DNA of 64,000 nucleotides, taken from the NCBI GenBank assembly GCA_019918135.1, contig WBZZ01003563.1, positions 1 to 64,000 on the forward strand, written 5' to 3'. Position numbers and translations under genes: made by a program. Source of the DNA: Paulinella micropora (lineage: Eukaryota > Cercozoa > Imbricatea > Euglyphida > Paulinellidae). Within the stretch, counting starts at the first letter, position 1. Every line of letters begins with the position of its first letter. The notes below the pieces were generated by a model. That model ran no database searches. It was not told the DNA's origin and was given only the letters and a program-made list of their open reading frames with translations. This document shows positions 21,239 to 32,923 of this stretch, one piece after another.

Positions 21239-23222
21239 GTGTAGTCGCGAGTCGTAGTGTCGAAACGTACGTTGCGTTTTTCCACCGTAGCCACTTGTCT
21301 GGTTTCCTGAATGAGTATCTTATAGACACGACGATATATATTATAGCCGATGAGTGTGCCTGGTACAGCGACAGGCTGTGCCTTTGTCGTTTCCACTTTG
21401 ACCCATGCAAGGCACCCGAAAGGTTGAATAAATGATTGCACGGGTTTCCGGCCCATAAGCAATTCCCATGGGGATTTGCCTTTGTCCATGCCTTTGCGAA
21501 GTGGTGTAACCATTCGGATAGCTAGGCTCGCTTTGTGTGTATCTTCCCAAAATGTGTGTGGCAAGCCTGCGTCTAACTGTGCAGCTAGGGCGCGTGTGTC
21601 GTCTGTCCTATTCATCCTTTCTGCAAAGGGGTTCATGTTTGGCTCGTTGCGTGTGGTGGTCTTGAGTATGATGCAGTGTTTGTCTGTGTAATCTCTTAGT
21701 AGTTTAGACACAAACTCACCATCTGCTCTTATTTGTTTTAGCTTATTGCCTGATTGTCTCTCAAAGAAGGCAAATATGCGTGTGAGATGAGGTATGTATA
21801 GTTTAGACTCACGTGCGGGTGTGTAGAAGTCGCAAGCAAACTTTGTGTGAGAACACATGTCACCCCCCCCTCGATAGTAGTTTCCGAACCTTGATCGAAC
21901 GGGAAATGGACCGCTGAAGTCTATGTTTAATGCCTCACCTTTCTTGTACTCTAGGTCTAGATAGTTCCGTCTATACATAGGGGGTTTGTTTGGTTTGCCC
22001 CTGTTACATCCATGACATGCCCGTACCAGACGCATCCAATCTTTACCAGCGATGCGTCTGCCTACACTGTTTGCAAACTCATGCGTTATCTGCGGGTTTG
22101 CATGCATTAAAGCTCTGTGTAGGGTCATAGCGTCGTACGGTGCATGTGATGGTAGAGGGTTGACTGACCATAGTGCAAGATCTGGCAGGCTGTCGACAGT
22201 CGCGGCCAATTTTGGTTGTTCTCGTGGCTTGGACCTGTATGGTATGTATCGTTGACGAGGGTCAAGTGGTTTTGTTCCAGGTCTATCTAGTTCATATAGT
22301 AGGTGTGAGTTGAGCCTCCCCCTTGCTAATATGTTCTTTCTGTCTAGTGTTATGGGTTTGTCGTATGTGAACACTTGTCCATTCTGGCGAATGACTGTCT
22401 TGTGCATGTCATGGTAAGGCGTGGGGTGGGGACAAGGTTGAATGGTAATGATGGTGATATGAGTGAGTTTGGAAATGACTGTTTAACCGATATACAATAA
22501 CCATTGAGCCACGTCGGAGTGGCAGTCGCCCTTGTCCTCACCGGAAGTGGTTTGCCGGATATGTTGTTTAGGAAGGCCGGCTTCTCTTCGCGGACAGACT
22601 TGGGGTCGACGGGAGCCTTAGCGTGGAATAGCCAGAGGTTGCATGCGCTATCAACAACGTCGGGAGGGTTGTCGTCGGCCATCAGGACGTAGTTGACAGC
22701 AGGGTGTTTGAGCTCTTTCCGTTCGAGGTCCATCGTCTCTTGCATCCATGTGTTGTATTCGTTCATATCCTTGAACTCCAAATATTCTAACTCTGGGTGA
22801 TCGTTGACGTAGTATTGCCACTCTCGAACGTTGGCGAAGTCCAGTGCGGGTGGGAAGAAGCGGTCCTCGTACTCCGGGTCGTCGAGCTCCGGTTCGTCGA
22901 TGTCGTCGCAGGCGTCCTCGTCAGCTACGATCTCCGCGTCTGCTGTGTCTTCCTTTGAGTCTTTCTTTTCCTCCAGCTCGTCGAAGATGTCCGCCCTTAG
23001 CACGAACTCGATTGTGTGTGTGTAGTCATGGCGTCTTAGGCGTTCCCGCAGCTCTTCAGCTTCTTCAGGTCCTGCAGGCGGGTAGTAGTTGACTGGGGGT
23101 CGGACGTTGTCGTTGAACAATGGTTCGATGTCAGGTATAAATGGCCTCATCGGGGGCGGTCGGTGCTTCATGTCAGGCAGCGTGTCTGGTATGTTCAGCA
23201 TCCGCTTCAGCTGCTTCTCCAA
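21199..23222 (-). pseudogene. Copia-1 protease and integrase
   Basis: The protease segment has DVVDSACNLWLFH, a copia-like aspartic site reading DSA rather than DSG, near 22,650. After a frame change near 22,400 comes an integrase zinc finger (HRALMHANPQITHEF...CHGCNRGK) and the catalytic residues NIDFSGPFP, IRADGEFVS and MNPFAERMNR. The C-terminal GxxxGYN-type segment (PGTLIGYNIYRRVYKIL) is present. The integrase inserts the cDNA and the protease matures the polyprotein. Confidence 0.88.
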
Positions 23223-23264
23223 CAGTCGTCGCCACTGTTCACCCGTTGCGTCTATTCCATAGGG

Positions 23265-25010
23265 TCAGTGTTGTTCTGCCTCCATTTCGTCCATTCCAGT
23301 CGGTGGTGGTCGTAGTGTAGCCCACGTTGCTGTCGGTTCGGCGAATGAATAGGCGTTGTCTATGTCGGGCATGTCCGGTAGGGTAGCTGCGACGGCGGCG
23401 AGGTTTGCATTCGGTGTCGCTGAGGTCTCCATGTAGTCTTCATCATTTTCCGCGAAGTTGAGGTGGGGCATGTGATTGTGCCATCGTCGCAGTCCTGGGG
23501 TCCACGCGTCTCCCTCTGGTTCTAAATTCATCCAGGCTCATGGCCATGTCCAACATTGTGGGTGAGTCAATGAATAGAGGTGCGTGCGGCCCCCCTTCGC
23601 GGTATCGCAGCAGGTGCTGAAATGCGAGGTCGGCCAATTCGGGTTGGTCTGTCGGTATGCCAAGCAGGTCATACCTCGTTCCTCTTGCTCGTAGCTGGTC
23701 GATCAGAGGGTGACGCTTGGCCATGTTGCAGAATTCCTTATGTGCCGGCCAGTCGGTCTTCTGGTGGTCGATGTTGCAGTAGTAAACAAGCTGACAGCCG
23801 CTGCATCGCTTTAGCTTCCCTTTTTGTTTGCCGCCGTATGTGCAGTCCCATCTGACACTGTTACGCTTGGCTTCGCGAACAGGTTTGCAGTCGATGCAGT
23901 CCGGTTTGGTTAATGACCATTGCTCCGGAAGCAGGCGGAAGTCCTTCACGATGCTCCAGTATGCCAGCTGTTCGTTAGTGGGGTGACGAAAGCAATGATG
24001 TGCGTCGGACCAAGCGAAGGTGTACTTACGTTCGGTCGGTGCGATGCTCCCGGTACTCACCTGTACTGGACCGGTTGGCCGTAGGGTAGCTCTGTTATGG
24101 CTTGTATGCGTCTCGCTGTGTCTGCGTTGACTGTTGCAGGCGATGATGTCGTCGTTGGTTGAACCGGTGTGAGACATTCTTCTTCCTGCACGTGTGGTAA
24201 GACAGGTAATGTAAAAGTCGAAACGGGCGATCTATCACCGTGTTCCACTGTTGAGGTAGGTAGCTCCTCGCTCGTTGAGGCGGTCCCCACGCTCGGTGAT
24301 TCCCATTGTTGTTGTCGGCGCTCTTCGATGAATGCAGGTATCGGTTGTCTATCCTGTTGGTCTTGTCTCGAAGTCGTTCTATCTTCAGGTGTGGGTGAGC
24401 TTGTGAAGCTCTGCGTTGGCGCGTGCGGGGATTGTGTGTCTGCCGGTTGTTGCTGTGCACTTCCCGGGTCCCGTTGTGCTCGTCTCGGGCGTCTGCTTCG
24501 CAAGACGAAGTGCTCAATTCCGGTTGAGCCGGGGCGCGTCTTGTACCAGTCGTGACGGTAGGATCCATGGGTCGGTTCTCGGTAGAAAATAATTAATGGG
24601 CGTCCCGAGGGGGCACCAAGGTAATGGGCAGTGGGCGGGTGGTGCCGGGAATCCCTGCGGGGTCGTCTGGAATAAGTCCCGCATTCGTGTCCACTGGATG
24701 TAGGCGCGTCTGTAGTCATTTTCATCCATGCGTTGTAGAACGGTGAGCGAGCTCCACGGGATGTCGGGGCGTCTCGATGGGTCTTCCAAATAGTCCGGGT
24801 GTGGTGCGGGCAATGCTTCAGTGGGGGTAGGGGGGTTATAGTCGGTAGAAGTAGGTGTGAGGGGAGATAGTTGGATTGGTCCTGCTCTGCTGCCGTACCT
24901 ATTTCCCCTTTCTACAAAGGCAACTTCTTCTTGTGATGGGTCGTTCTCCTCCGGGTCGGGTCGTTCTTCGTCGGAGTCGCCAGTGTGCATCAGCCACGCT
25001 TCTGGTGGAT
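23265..25010 (-). pseudogene. Copia-1 linker with DENDY block and MYND zinc finger
   Basis: Contains DIPWSSLTVLQRMDENDYRR and QWTRMRDLFQTTPQGFPAPP near 24,750-24,640, then FAWSDAHHCFRHPTNEQLAY near 24,000. The MYND finger follows: GKLKRCSGCQLVYYCNIDHQ ending DWPAHKEFCNMA near 23,830-23,720. One early finger position reads CTYGG where Copia-3 has CTYCG, so a metal ligand may be lost. MYND domains are protein-interaction zinc fingers, unusual in retroelement polyproteins. Frame changes occur near 24,560, 24,150 and 23,450. Confidence 0.85.
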
Positions 25011-26323
25011 CAATTGTTGGGTCGTCGACGTTGTTCGTTGCGTCCGCGTCGGTGATGATGTTGGCTTGTCCGGTTGGTCGTTGTATTCGTCTTGTGTTGG
25101 TCGGTCCGGGTCGGCCACCTCGCTCGTCGATTCGAGTCTCCACCTCGGCCACCACGTCGCGCGTTCGTGTTGGTTGGTGCAGGTCGTCGGCGAACTGGAC
25201 ACTCGGTTCCAGAGTGCCTGAGTCGTCCTTGGCACACACGCTTTGTGCAGGTAGATCGACACTGAGCCGCGATGTGTCCCCTTCTGTTGCAGTTCAGGCA
25301 CTGTATGTCCTTCTTGCTGGTCGCAGGCAAAGTCGAAGTGTAGAGGGCAGTGGGGGACCTAGATGAGGTAACAGATAGTTGGTTTGCATGAAATGCTTGT
25401 AAAATAAGTGAACACATCTCATTGTAATGTGGCTTGTCTCTATCTGACTTAGACAAGTACATTGTACCACCTATGTCGCCCATCGCCAACGTCGCACACT
25501 CCTTCAACTTGAAGAGTAGGAAGACTACCCGGAACTCGTCGGGTAGCGGTACTCCTCTCGTGTCCAGTTGCTCGAAGCGTTGAGTCAGGACTTCCATCCA
25601 TGTAGGTAGTTGAGTGCTGTTCTTCAGCTTGGTCTCGAAGAGCTGCATCAGAAGTCGGGCGATGGATACTGATCCCTTGCTTCCGAATCGCTCGCACAGC
25701 GCAGTCCAGATTACTGCGGGGTTGGTGCCGGCTCTTTGCACTGTAAGGAGTGCAGTTGACTCCTGGCATGCTTCTACCAGGAAGTAACGGACATGTATCT
25801 GGGCTTTTATATAGTCTGCTTGACTGAACAATGTAGCCATTTCAGTCGGTACGTGGACGGTTGGTAGGAGGGAGCTACTTGGCGATCCGATAGAGAGTGA
25901 GCTGCTTGATGAGATGCTCGATGTGCTGCTCGATGAACTGCTTGACGTTCCGTCATTGCGTGATCCGTAGGCTGACTGTTCCTCTTCTTCGTCGTCGGAA
26001 CTTTTTCTCGTCGCCTTCCTCGCTGCAGTCTTTGCTGTAGATGAAGTTCCGGACGCGGGCAGTCCTGTTGGGCCAGATGGGGCGGGTTGGGTGGGTTTAG
26101 TAGTCCTAGTGCTTGCGTAGATGGTAGAGATCTCTTGTATGAAGTATGGAGTTTCCGCGTCTTCCAGTAGCAGTATGTAGCGTGCGTCCACGCCCAATAA
26201 AAACGCGAAAAACTGAAATTTCCAGAGGTCAAATCCATCAACAGGCTTCTTCGGGAACTTCGGTAGCTTGAGTTGGTAGCGGGGCGCATCAAGGCTCCAA
26301 CCAGAAAGTATGCTAGTAGACAT
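25010..26323 (-). pseudogene. Copia-1 Gag with zinc knuckle
   Basis: The frame opens inside the LTR. An ATG at 26,323 gives MSTSILS and reads through the LTR end and primer-binding site into LDAPRYQLKLPKFPKKPVDG. Gag has the capsid-like region (ERFGSKGSVSIARLLMQLFE), a Ser/Asp/Glu-rich linker and a CCHC knuckle, CLNCNRRGHIAAQC, with a second Cys cluster, CTKRVCQGR...TEC. Nothing blocks even earlier starts within the LTR. Gag forms the particle and binds RNA. Confidence 0.85.
26293..26302 (-). other. Copia-1 primer-binding site
   Basis: GGTTGGAGCC on the element strand directly after the 5' LTR. It looks like GGTTATGGAGCC (Copia-3) with AT deleted. The family pattern complements the anticodon arm of initiator tRNA-Met, implying half-tRNA priming as in Drosophila copia. 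Confidence 0.65.
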
Positions 26324-26674
26324 TGTCTCCGGATACTTGAATAATTGTTTACGCTGAGGTACTTTGATCAAAGGTTGAAACGATAATAATGAATTTAATC
26401 TATTGTTAAGAACCAATGACTTGAACTCAATCTAAAATACCATAAATTTATATACTGGCTTCGTAGCCTAACTTACGATATTGCATCAGTATGGGCCAAT
26501 GTATATAACTGGTAACTAATATATGAATAATGGCAATATTGTTGTAACGAATAATAAATATGATAGGCAAATATATAAATGGCAACGAATGTAATCCTGC
26601 CTAATTATAATTGTTATGTCGTGAAATTGACCATAAAAAGGTAACAATATATTTAGTAAATATTATTGCTTACT
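26303..26674 (-). repeat. Copia-1 5' LTR
   Basis: 372 bp partner of 18,427-18,798. Followed on the plus strand by the second AAATG target duplication. Confidence 0.93.
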
Positions 26675-26676
26675 AA

Positions 26677-27193
26677 ATGCCGTCTCCCGAAGCAAGCAGA
26701 CAAAATTGGGGAAAAGCAGTTGATGGAATTCAACAAAAAGCAAAGCAGAGAAAAATGGAACACGCCAAAAAGATTTTGGAACAATACCGAAACGCAATTA
26801 AAAGCGAAGACGAAGATATGGAACGAAAAATAGCAGAGATAGAAAACAACAAGAGCAACAGATATTATTAATGAGAAGGACCAAAATGACACACCCGAGC
26901 ATAGTGAGAGTGAAAGTGAATGTGATTTTACTGATATCATTGCTGAAAAGATGGCGAAAATGAAGATAAGAAGAAAGAAAGCGGAAACTAAGAGAGAAAA
27001 GAAAAAGAGTAAGAATTCGGAGCCTGAGCCAGGGAGTGAAGAAAGTGAAAGCGAGAGTAGTGAGGAAGAAGAACCGAAACCGAAGAAAGGAAGAGGAAAG
27101 AAATCAAACATATCTGTTAACGTTTATAATCAATCTGAAAAGACAAATAAGAAAGAAAAAAATGATGTTGAAAAATGTTTTCTCAAGTTTTAA
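26677..27193 (+). pseudogene. Charged coiled-coil protein of the viral element
   Basis: The ATG at 26,677 lies within the Copia-1 target duplication. It opens MPSPEASRQNWGKAVDGIQQ, then an Lys/Glu coiled coil. A frame change near 26,855 leads to an acidic Ser/Glu tract (EHSESESECDFTDI), a basic stretch and a second acidic tract to KCFLKF. About 165 residues in all. It precedes the integrase gene. Function unknown. Confidence 0.5.
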
Positions 27194-27657
27194 AAATAGA
27201 TGAGTGCAAATTCAGAAAATTGACAATAAACACATAATTATTAATACACAAAATGCGGAAAACCCACCTACGGGAGAAGTAGTTAAAACAAAAGAAGAAG
27301 AAGCACTTGAAATACATCATCAGAAAAAGAACCCGAAAGTATGGAACACGATATGGGTTGATAAACCATTAGACCAAGTTTTTCTTGACTTAGCAGAGAT
27401 AAGTAAGATAAAACATAAGAAAGGAAATAAAGGCTATGCTTGGATGCTTGTTTGGATTGATTGTCATAGTCGATATTTAATAATCATTCCATCAAAAAAT
27501 AAAACAGCAAAAGAAGTTTAGTATGCTTTGAAATCAATCAAATATAAACCAAAATCAATTACTACCGACAGTGGGGGAGAATATAAAGCAGCGACCCGCG
27601 AATATTTTATTGAAAATGGAATTAAACAAGATGTCGTTGAAGTCGGCGATCATAGAG

Positions 27658-28228
27658 TGTTATCATTATATATTCATATAATTATAGTTCTTCGGATATC
27701 CCTTCAAGTTGTAGTTTACACATCAGTAAAAGATAAAATAATTTCTACTTCAAGTCCGAAGTTAAATCATTTTATTCAAGTTTATATATAATCATTTATA
27801 TTATCTATATTTACCGTTAATTACAGTAACGACCGGCAATAATGTTTTTCATATCACTTCCAATATATTACCATTTAACATTGTCAATTTCATTTCTGTC
27901 AACTAACAATATTTAACGAATCTACCGGCCAGAATTCCCTGTAACTTCTTCCCTCATTACACCTAATTCATGGGATGATTTGCCTAATCATATGATTGCA
28001 CGACAGTGCGATCCATGTTACTTAAAGGTTATATAATACGTATCTAGCACGCGATGATACGTATCGATAGAACCGCATTCACATGATAGACAAATCGGTT
28101 TCCGTATCTTGTCGAGATCACAAATTAAACTGCTGTAGGTATCTGAAGTACTGTTTGATGCCGGGATGAGGGATTATTAAGTCTGTTCCGTACCTTATCT
28201 TTAATTAAGTGGATACATAGTTATGGCA
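27658..28228 (+). repeat. Copia-2 5' LTR
   Basis: 571 bp, beginning TGTTATCATT and ending TATGGCA. The last six bases, ATGGCA, provide the start codon of gag. Confidence 0.96.
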
Positions 28229-30036
28229 GGTTACGAGCCTACCGCTACTAAGTTGACACTTAAGGTCCCCCACCTCCCGCCTCATGTCACTAAGTCGATA
28301 GAACACGCCTACGACTTTGACAACTTTCGCTGGTCTGCGTTGCAATTCTGCGAGGGAGTGGATCCCCGACTGCTGATTTTCTTGCGAGACCCGAACTCGC
28401 CCCTGACCAACGCTGAGCTGAAACTGCTAATAACCCCAGGTCCCCCACCTGCTCTGCCTGCTGTCGACCCTGATGCTGATCTGAGAATTGCTCTTGCTGG
28501 CATACCTGCTGCCCCAACATTTGCACATTGGAAAACTGTTTTTCCCCTGTAATGTCTTTGAAACTAAAAGTTAAAACCCGTTCAATAATTTCCGAGACTG
28601 TCTCTAACCATCCCGCCTTAGTTGCAATCCGATCCGCTGGTAGAGAACCACACCAAATGTGGCACGCTCTCATCAACGAATTCGGTCAATTAGGAACTAT
28701 TAACACTGCTCAACTCCAGGCACAGCACGTTGCTGACCAACTGCGACCTGCTGAGGACGTTGAGGCGTGGATCAATAAGTTCAAATGGCGGCTAGAGAAA
28801 ATCTCGGAAACACAAAACTTTGATGAGGGCTACAAATGCAACGAGCTCCTCATCAAACTGAACAAAGCAACACACACCAAGTTAGGTGAGAAAGCAAATG
28901 TCCGGTACTATACCCCGTTGAATGATGCAGATCGCCCAACGTTTCGCGAACTCTGCACATACATAAAATCATTAGTACAGTCGGATAAACTTACGCTTGA
29001 CCTTGGCAAACTATCACTCAACAACAAACCCGACAAGACACCGTTGTTCTACGCTCGAGACACACGTATCGAACGTAAAACAATAATCAAATGTCACTCT
29101 TGTCGTGGACCTCATCGAGTGAAAGATTGTCAAAACAAATGCGTACCGCTTCCCCCTCCCCAAAAGTCGTGCGCCCAATATCCGTGGCATCGCCCATATG
29201 ATTGCCCGATTCGGAGGGAAATTTACGGAAGCGGGCGTAGTCGCTCACGTTCTCGCAGCCCACGTCGCTCCTCAAGTCCGGGTCCTTCACGGCACAATCC
29301 CCGGAACCAGCGTGCAACGCAGCGAGGTAGATCACCAACATCACACCGCGTCCACTTTGCACAAGAAGTCGAAGACATAGATCAGGACACCTATGACGAA
29401 GACAAAGGCGATGAGTGTGATGATGGATGGTGTGGCATGATGCGAGACGTTGTTGATGTTGAGAGCGACACAGAGCCTGCAGAGAGTTATACGAATACAG
29501 AAGATGAGCAAGCCGAAGTAAAATTCCGCCTCCTATTATCATCTTTTGAAAGACTACCTGTAGACTCCATGCCGGGGGCAATACTGTCACATTCTATTCC
29601 CCCCGCCATGCCAGCTCCACAAACAACATCTACCGCCCCAGTTGTAAATACTACAGACTCAATAGGCCAGTCACCTATTGAAGAAGTAGTAAGTACAGCT
29701 GCAGCGGCTGAACACCCACATAGACCAGCTAGCACTACGTCAGAACCTAGTGGTTTTATGCACCCGCCTACTGAATTTGATCCGCTTTACGAAGGCGAAG
29801 CGCCGCTTCCGCAGGCCTTCGGCGTCGTAAATCCGCATCAAGATTTCATTAAGACACCGGGTAATAGACCCGCTGACATACCTTGGGAAAGCTTAACTAG
29901 AGCTCAACAATTAGACGAAAACGACTTTCAAGCGAAGCTGAACGTTTTCGTCTATATTCAAAAGCTCTACAGACAATTTGGGGAACCACAGGGGTATCCA
30001 GTGCCACCTCTACTGGCCACCCATCTGGAGAGTTGA
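28223..30036 (+). pseudogene. Copia-2 Gag with zinc knuckle and linker
   Basis: The ATG at 28,223, inside the LTR, opens MAGYEPTATKLTLKVPHLPP. A frame change near 28,550 joins the second frame, which holds a capsid-like region (MWHALINEFGQLGTINTAQL), the knuckle CHSCRGPHRVKDC and a second Cys cluster (CAQYPWHRPYDCP). An Arg/Ser-rich stretch and an acidic linker follow. It ends with DIPWESLTRAQQLDENDFQ and EPQGYPVPP, the block shared by all the MYND copia elements except Copia-5. Confidence 0.88.
28229..28239 (+). other. Copia-2 primer-binding site
   Basis: GGTTACGAGCC directly after the LTR. It differs by one base from GGTTATGAGCC, the complement of the eukaryotic initiator tRNA-Met anticodon arm. 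It is translated as Gly-Tyr-Glu within gag. Confidence 0.75.
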
Positions 30037-32923
30037 TGCACCAAAATCCTATGTCTTCCCGAGAGAAGACCCGTGGTACCCAAATGGAAAGCTTGTTAGT
30101 TTAAAACCTAAGCTAGAGTGGCTCACAGAGGAGATGATCACACCACTCAGCAGTTCAGGAAAGCCTATACCAGGTGACCCCTGGCATAGACCAGCAACAA
30201 GATGTGGAAAGGAACTTCCAGCAATACTTCGTTCGCCTGAAGTATTGCTTGAAACATCAGAATCCCATCCTGTTTTTCCTAACGCACCCGCTTTTTGGGC
30301 AGGCGATGTACACTTTGCATTCAACCATGCTAAGCTTGTTGAAATGGACTACTGGTCTTACCGGTTACGTTTCAACATCTTACCATCAGGTTGGCAAAGC
30401 AAGCCAAACATATGCAATCAATGCGTCTTATATCATGATAATGGAATGATACCTATTGGCTTGCCTTCATCTCCGCCTCGCCCCCCAACTTTCTGCGAAC
30501 ACTGCGACAGACAGTACACACACAAACATAAACTGTCTACCTGCAATGGATGTGGATGGGTAAAGTACTGCAATCAAACTTGTCAAAAGAATGTTTGGGC
30601 AGCACATTACCGATTCTGCCAATTCGCACGCACGCCTGCGAACGCTAGCATGAGAACGCAGACAGCAAAAGACGTACTGCCTAGTTGCGGTATAGGCAGT
30701 GTTAACTACCGCTTCGCTCTATTCGCCTACCAACGCCTTATGCGTTACGAAATTATTCCCACTGGGGAACAATCTCTGCGAATAGCTGCGAAACGGCCGT
30801 TCTCGATAGAAGGAGAAGCCATCCGCGCTATGTTCCGGCGACTGGCTGGATTCCCCACATACGATCCAGTCCAAGGCAATAGGATCCTTATTCAAGGAAA
30901 TATAGACATCAATGAGCGTCTTCGACAGGATCCATACCGCCAGATCAAGCCGTTTACGATGGTCTTCTTCGACCCATCTCAAACGCCGCAGGTCAACCCT
31001 ACAACCACAGACAACAACAGTCAATGTTTGCTTGGCTCCGCACCAAACATTCATACTGTTTTTGACTCTGGAACAAATCGAACAATCGTTCATCCAAAAT
31101 CATCGATTGATCATGTGACCACCGGCCCCGCAGCACATCTGTCAGGCATATCAGCCGAAACCATACAAATTACTAAGAAGGCAACATTTCATTGGGAGAC
31201 AGTACCAGGAGAAGGTAGCGCGTCTAGCTTCCTCCTCCCTGACTCCCTGATAGCCGATAGCACGCCTTACTCATTGGTTTCACCTGGCATATTAGACAAC
31301 AAGCATGGGTACGCAACCATCTTCCAAAATAATCAAACTATAGTCTTACACCACTCCATCAACATTGACCCTAGCTTGATCAAGATTAGAGGAAGAATGA
31401 TGCCCAACTTGCTTTATCGTTCAGACACAAGAGATGACACACCACTTGACCCCAACAGACGGTTTTTCCCACAGTCACAAACACAAACACACAACGACAA
31501 CAAAGACGTCAAGGTCAACTTCAGTGTCAATCGCAAAGCTAGCAAACAGTCCATCTCAGCATTAGAGGCACATAGACTAAGCGGTCATGGCATGGCAAAT
31601 GCTATGAAACAAGTAGCAGCAGCACTAGGCAGAACAATCAAAGATCCCCATTGGGAGACTAAACTTGCTCACCTCTGCCATGCATGCACTCTTAGCTCAC
31701 CTCGCAAGCTTCCTTTCCTCACAGACCATGAACTTCTGGACCAACAGTTCAAAACTTTTGAAGCAATCTGCATGGATTTCAAGGGTCCCAAGTATACAGT
31801 ATCGCTGCAAGGCAATTACTATATACTTTTGATCCTTGAGACCAAAGGCAAATTCGCCTTCAAAATTTATCTTCCTTCAAGGAAGGCACAACTTTACCTC
31901 CCATGGGTGGTCAAGGTGTTTGCCTTCTTTGAAAGACAGACCGGCGTGAAGATTAAGCAAGTCAGGTTAGATGGCGAGTTTATCTCTTCTGGCCTTGTTG
32001 AACATTGCAACAACAAAGGAATTATTATGAAGCACACCCCACCGGGCGAGCCTCGTCTTAATTCCATTGCCGAACGCGATTTTCAAACAGGCACGAAACG
32101 AGCTAACGCAATCATGCTCGACGCAAAATTCCCCAACAAGTTATGGGAAGAATGCGAAAGAGCTGAACATGCAATACGGATGATCACCCCGCAATCATCC
32201 GGAAAATACAAAGGACAATCTCCTTATGAGGTCACCCTCAAAAGGAAATTCCCTTTGGATTTCTTGCGTCCAGTCGGTTGCTTAGCATTCGTTCGTGTGC
32301 AAAAAGGCTTAAACAGACCAATGGCACAACCGGGATCACTTACAGGCTTCAACATTTTTCGCCGCCTTTACCGGGTTTTGGTAAAAGGGACAGCAAAAAT
32401 TGTTGAAGCCCGAAACGTGAAGTTCGACATATGGGAAAGAGGGCACACAGCAAAAGTGTTGCAGCGACCTTGGGAGTTTGACAACCCTCCCATTCCTCAA
32501 CCCAACCCTTTCCCCAACGAACTCACCCAAACGGTCGACCAAAAGGTTCGCATAAAAACGGACCCGACACAGTCCGGAAACGCCCCCGGTCTGCCAACCT
32601 TTCAGCTCAATGACGACGACGACGATAACGGGTACCAGTCGCTCGACGACCAACCGGTACCACCACCCCAACCACCCCCACAACGGCCCCAGCTTGAAGA
32701 AGAAGAACACACGGTCGTCAGGCAAAGACGACCCCCATCATCTTCACAGCTAAATTTACGTGGTTCGGTTGGACCAAATGTCCGTCGTTCATTACGCTTT
32801 GCAGCCGTTCCAGTGGAAACAGGTCAAACGCTAGCCACAGACTTGGTTCCCCTTCGTCCCCTGCTAACGGTCTGCTTGCCCCACGCGACATCAACGGCAA
32901 CATATCATCAAGCAACATCATAG
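29978..32923 (+). pseudogene. Copia-2 MYND finger, protease and integrase
   Basis: 981 codons. In order: WRVDAPKSYVFPREDPWYPN; DVHFAFNHAKLVEMDYWSYR; the MYND finger (CEHCDRQYTHKHKLSTCNGC, then CNQTCQKN ending HYRFCQFA; about residues 170-215). Then an aspartic protease site FDSGTNRTIVHP (about residue 360), and an integrase with HHCC (HRLSGH...CHACTL), MDFKGP, VRLDGEF, SIAERDF and a C-terminal PGSLTGFNIFRRLYRVL. The frame ends where the RT reading should begin, a one-base shift. Confidence 0.92.

Larger units (their letters stand above)
18427..26674 (-). mobile_element. Copia-1 LTR retrotransposon
   Basis: 8,248 bp bounded by two 372-bp LTRs and a 5-bp target duplication AAATG (18,422-18,426 and 26,675-26,679). 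The gene order on the minus strand is Gag, linker with MYND finger, aspartic protease, integrase, RT, RNase H. This is the Ty1/copia order, with integrase before RT. The frames are broken in at least eight places, so it is inactive. It is a close relative of Copia-3. It inserted into the viral element exactly at the start codon of the gene at 26,677. Confidence 0.95.

Noticed and set aside
27204-27657. An independent retrotransposon integrase
   Set aside because: No LTRs or pol genes flank it outside Copia-2, and it continues in register beyond Copia-2 into A/T-rich viral sequence.
28550-28560. Programmed ribosomal frameshifts in Copia-2
   Set aside because: The three frame changes are at different places in each element and Copia-3 reads the same region in one frame, so they are decay.
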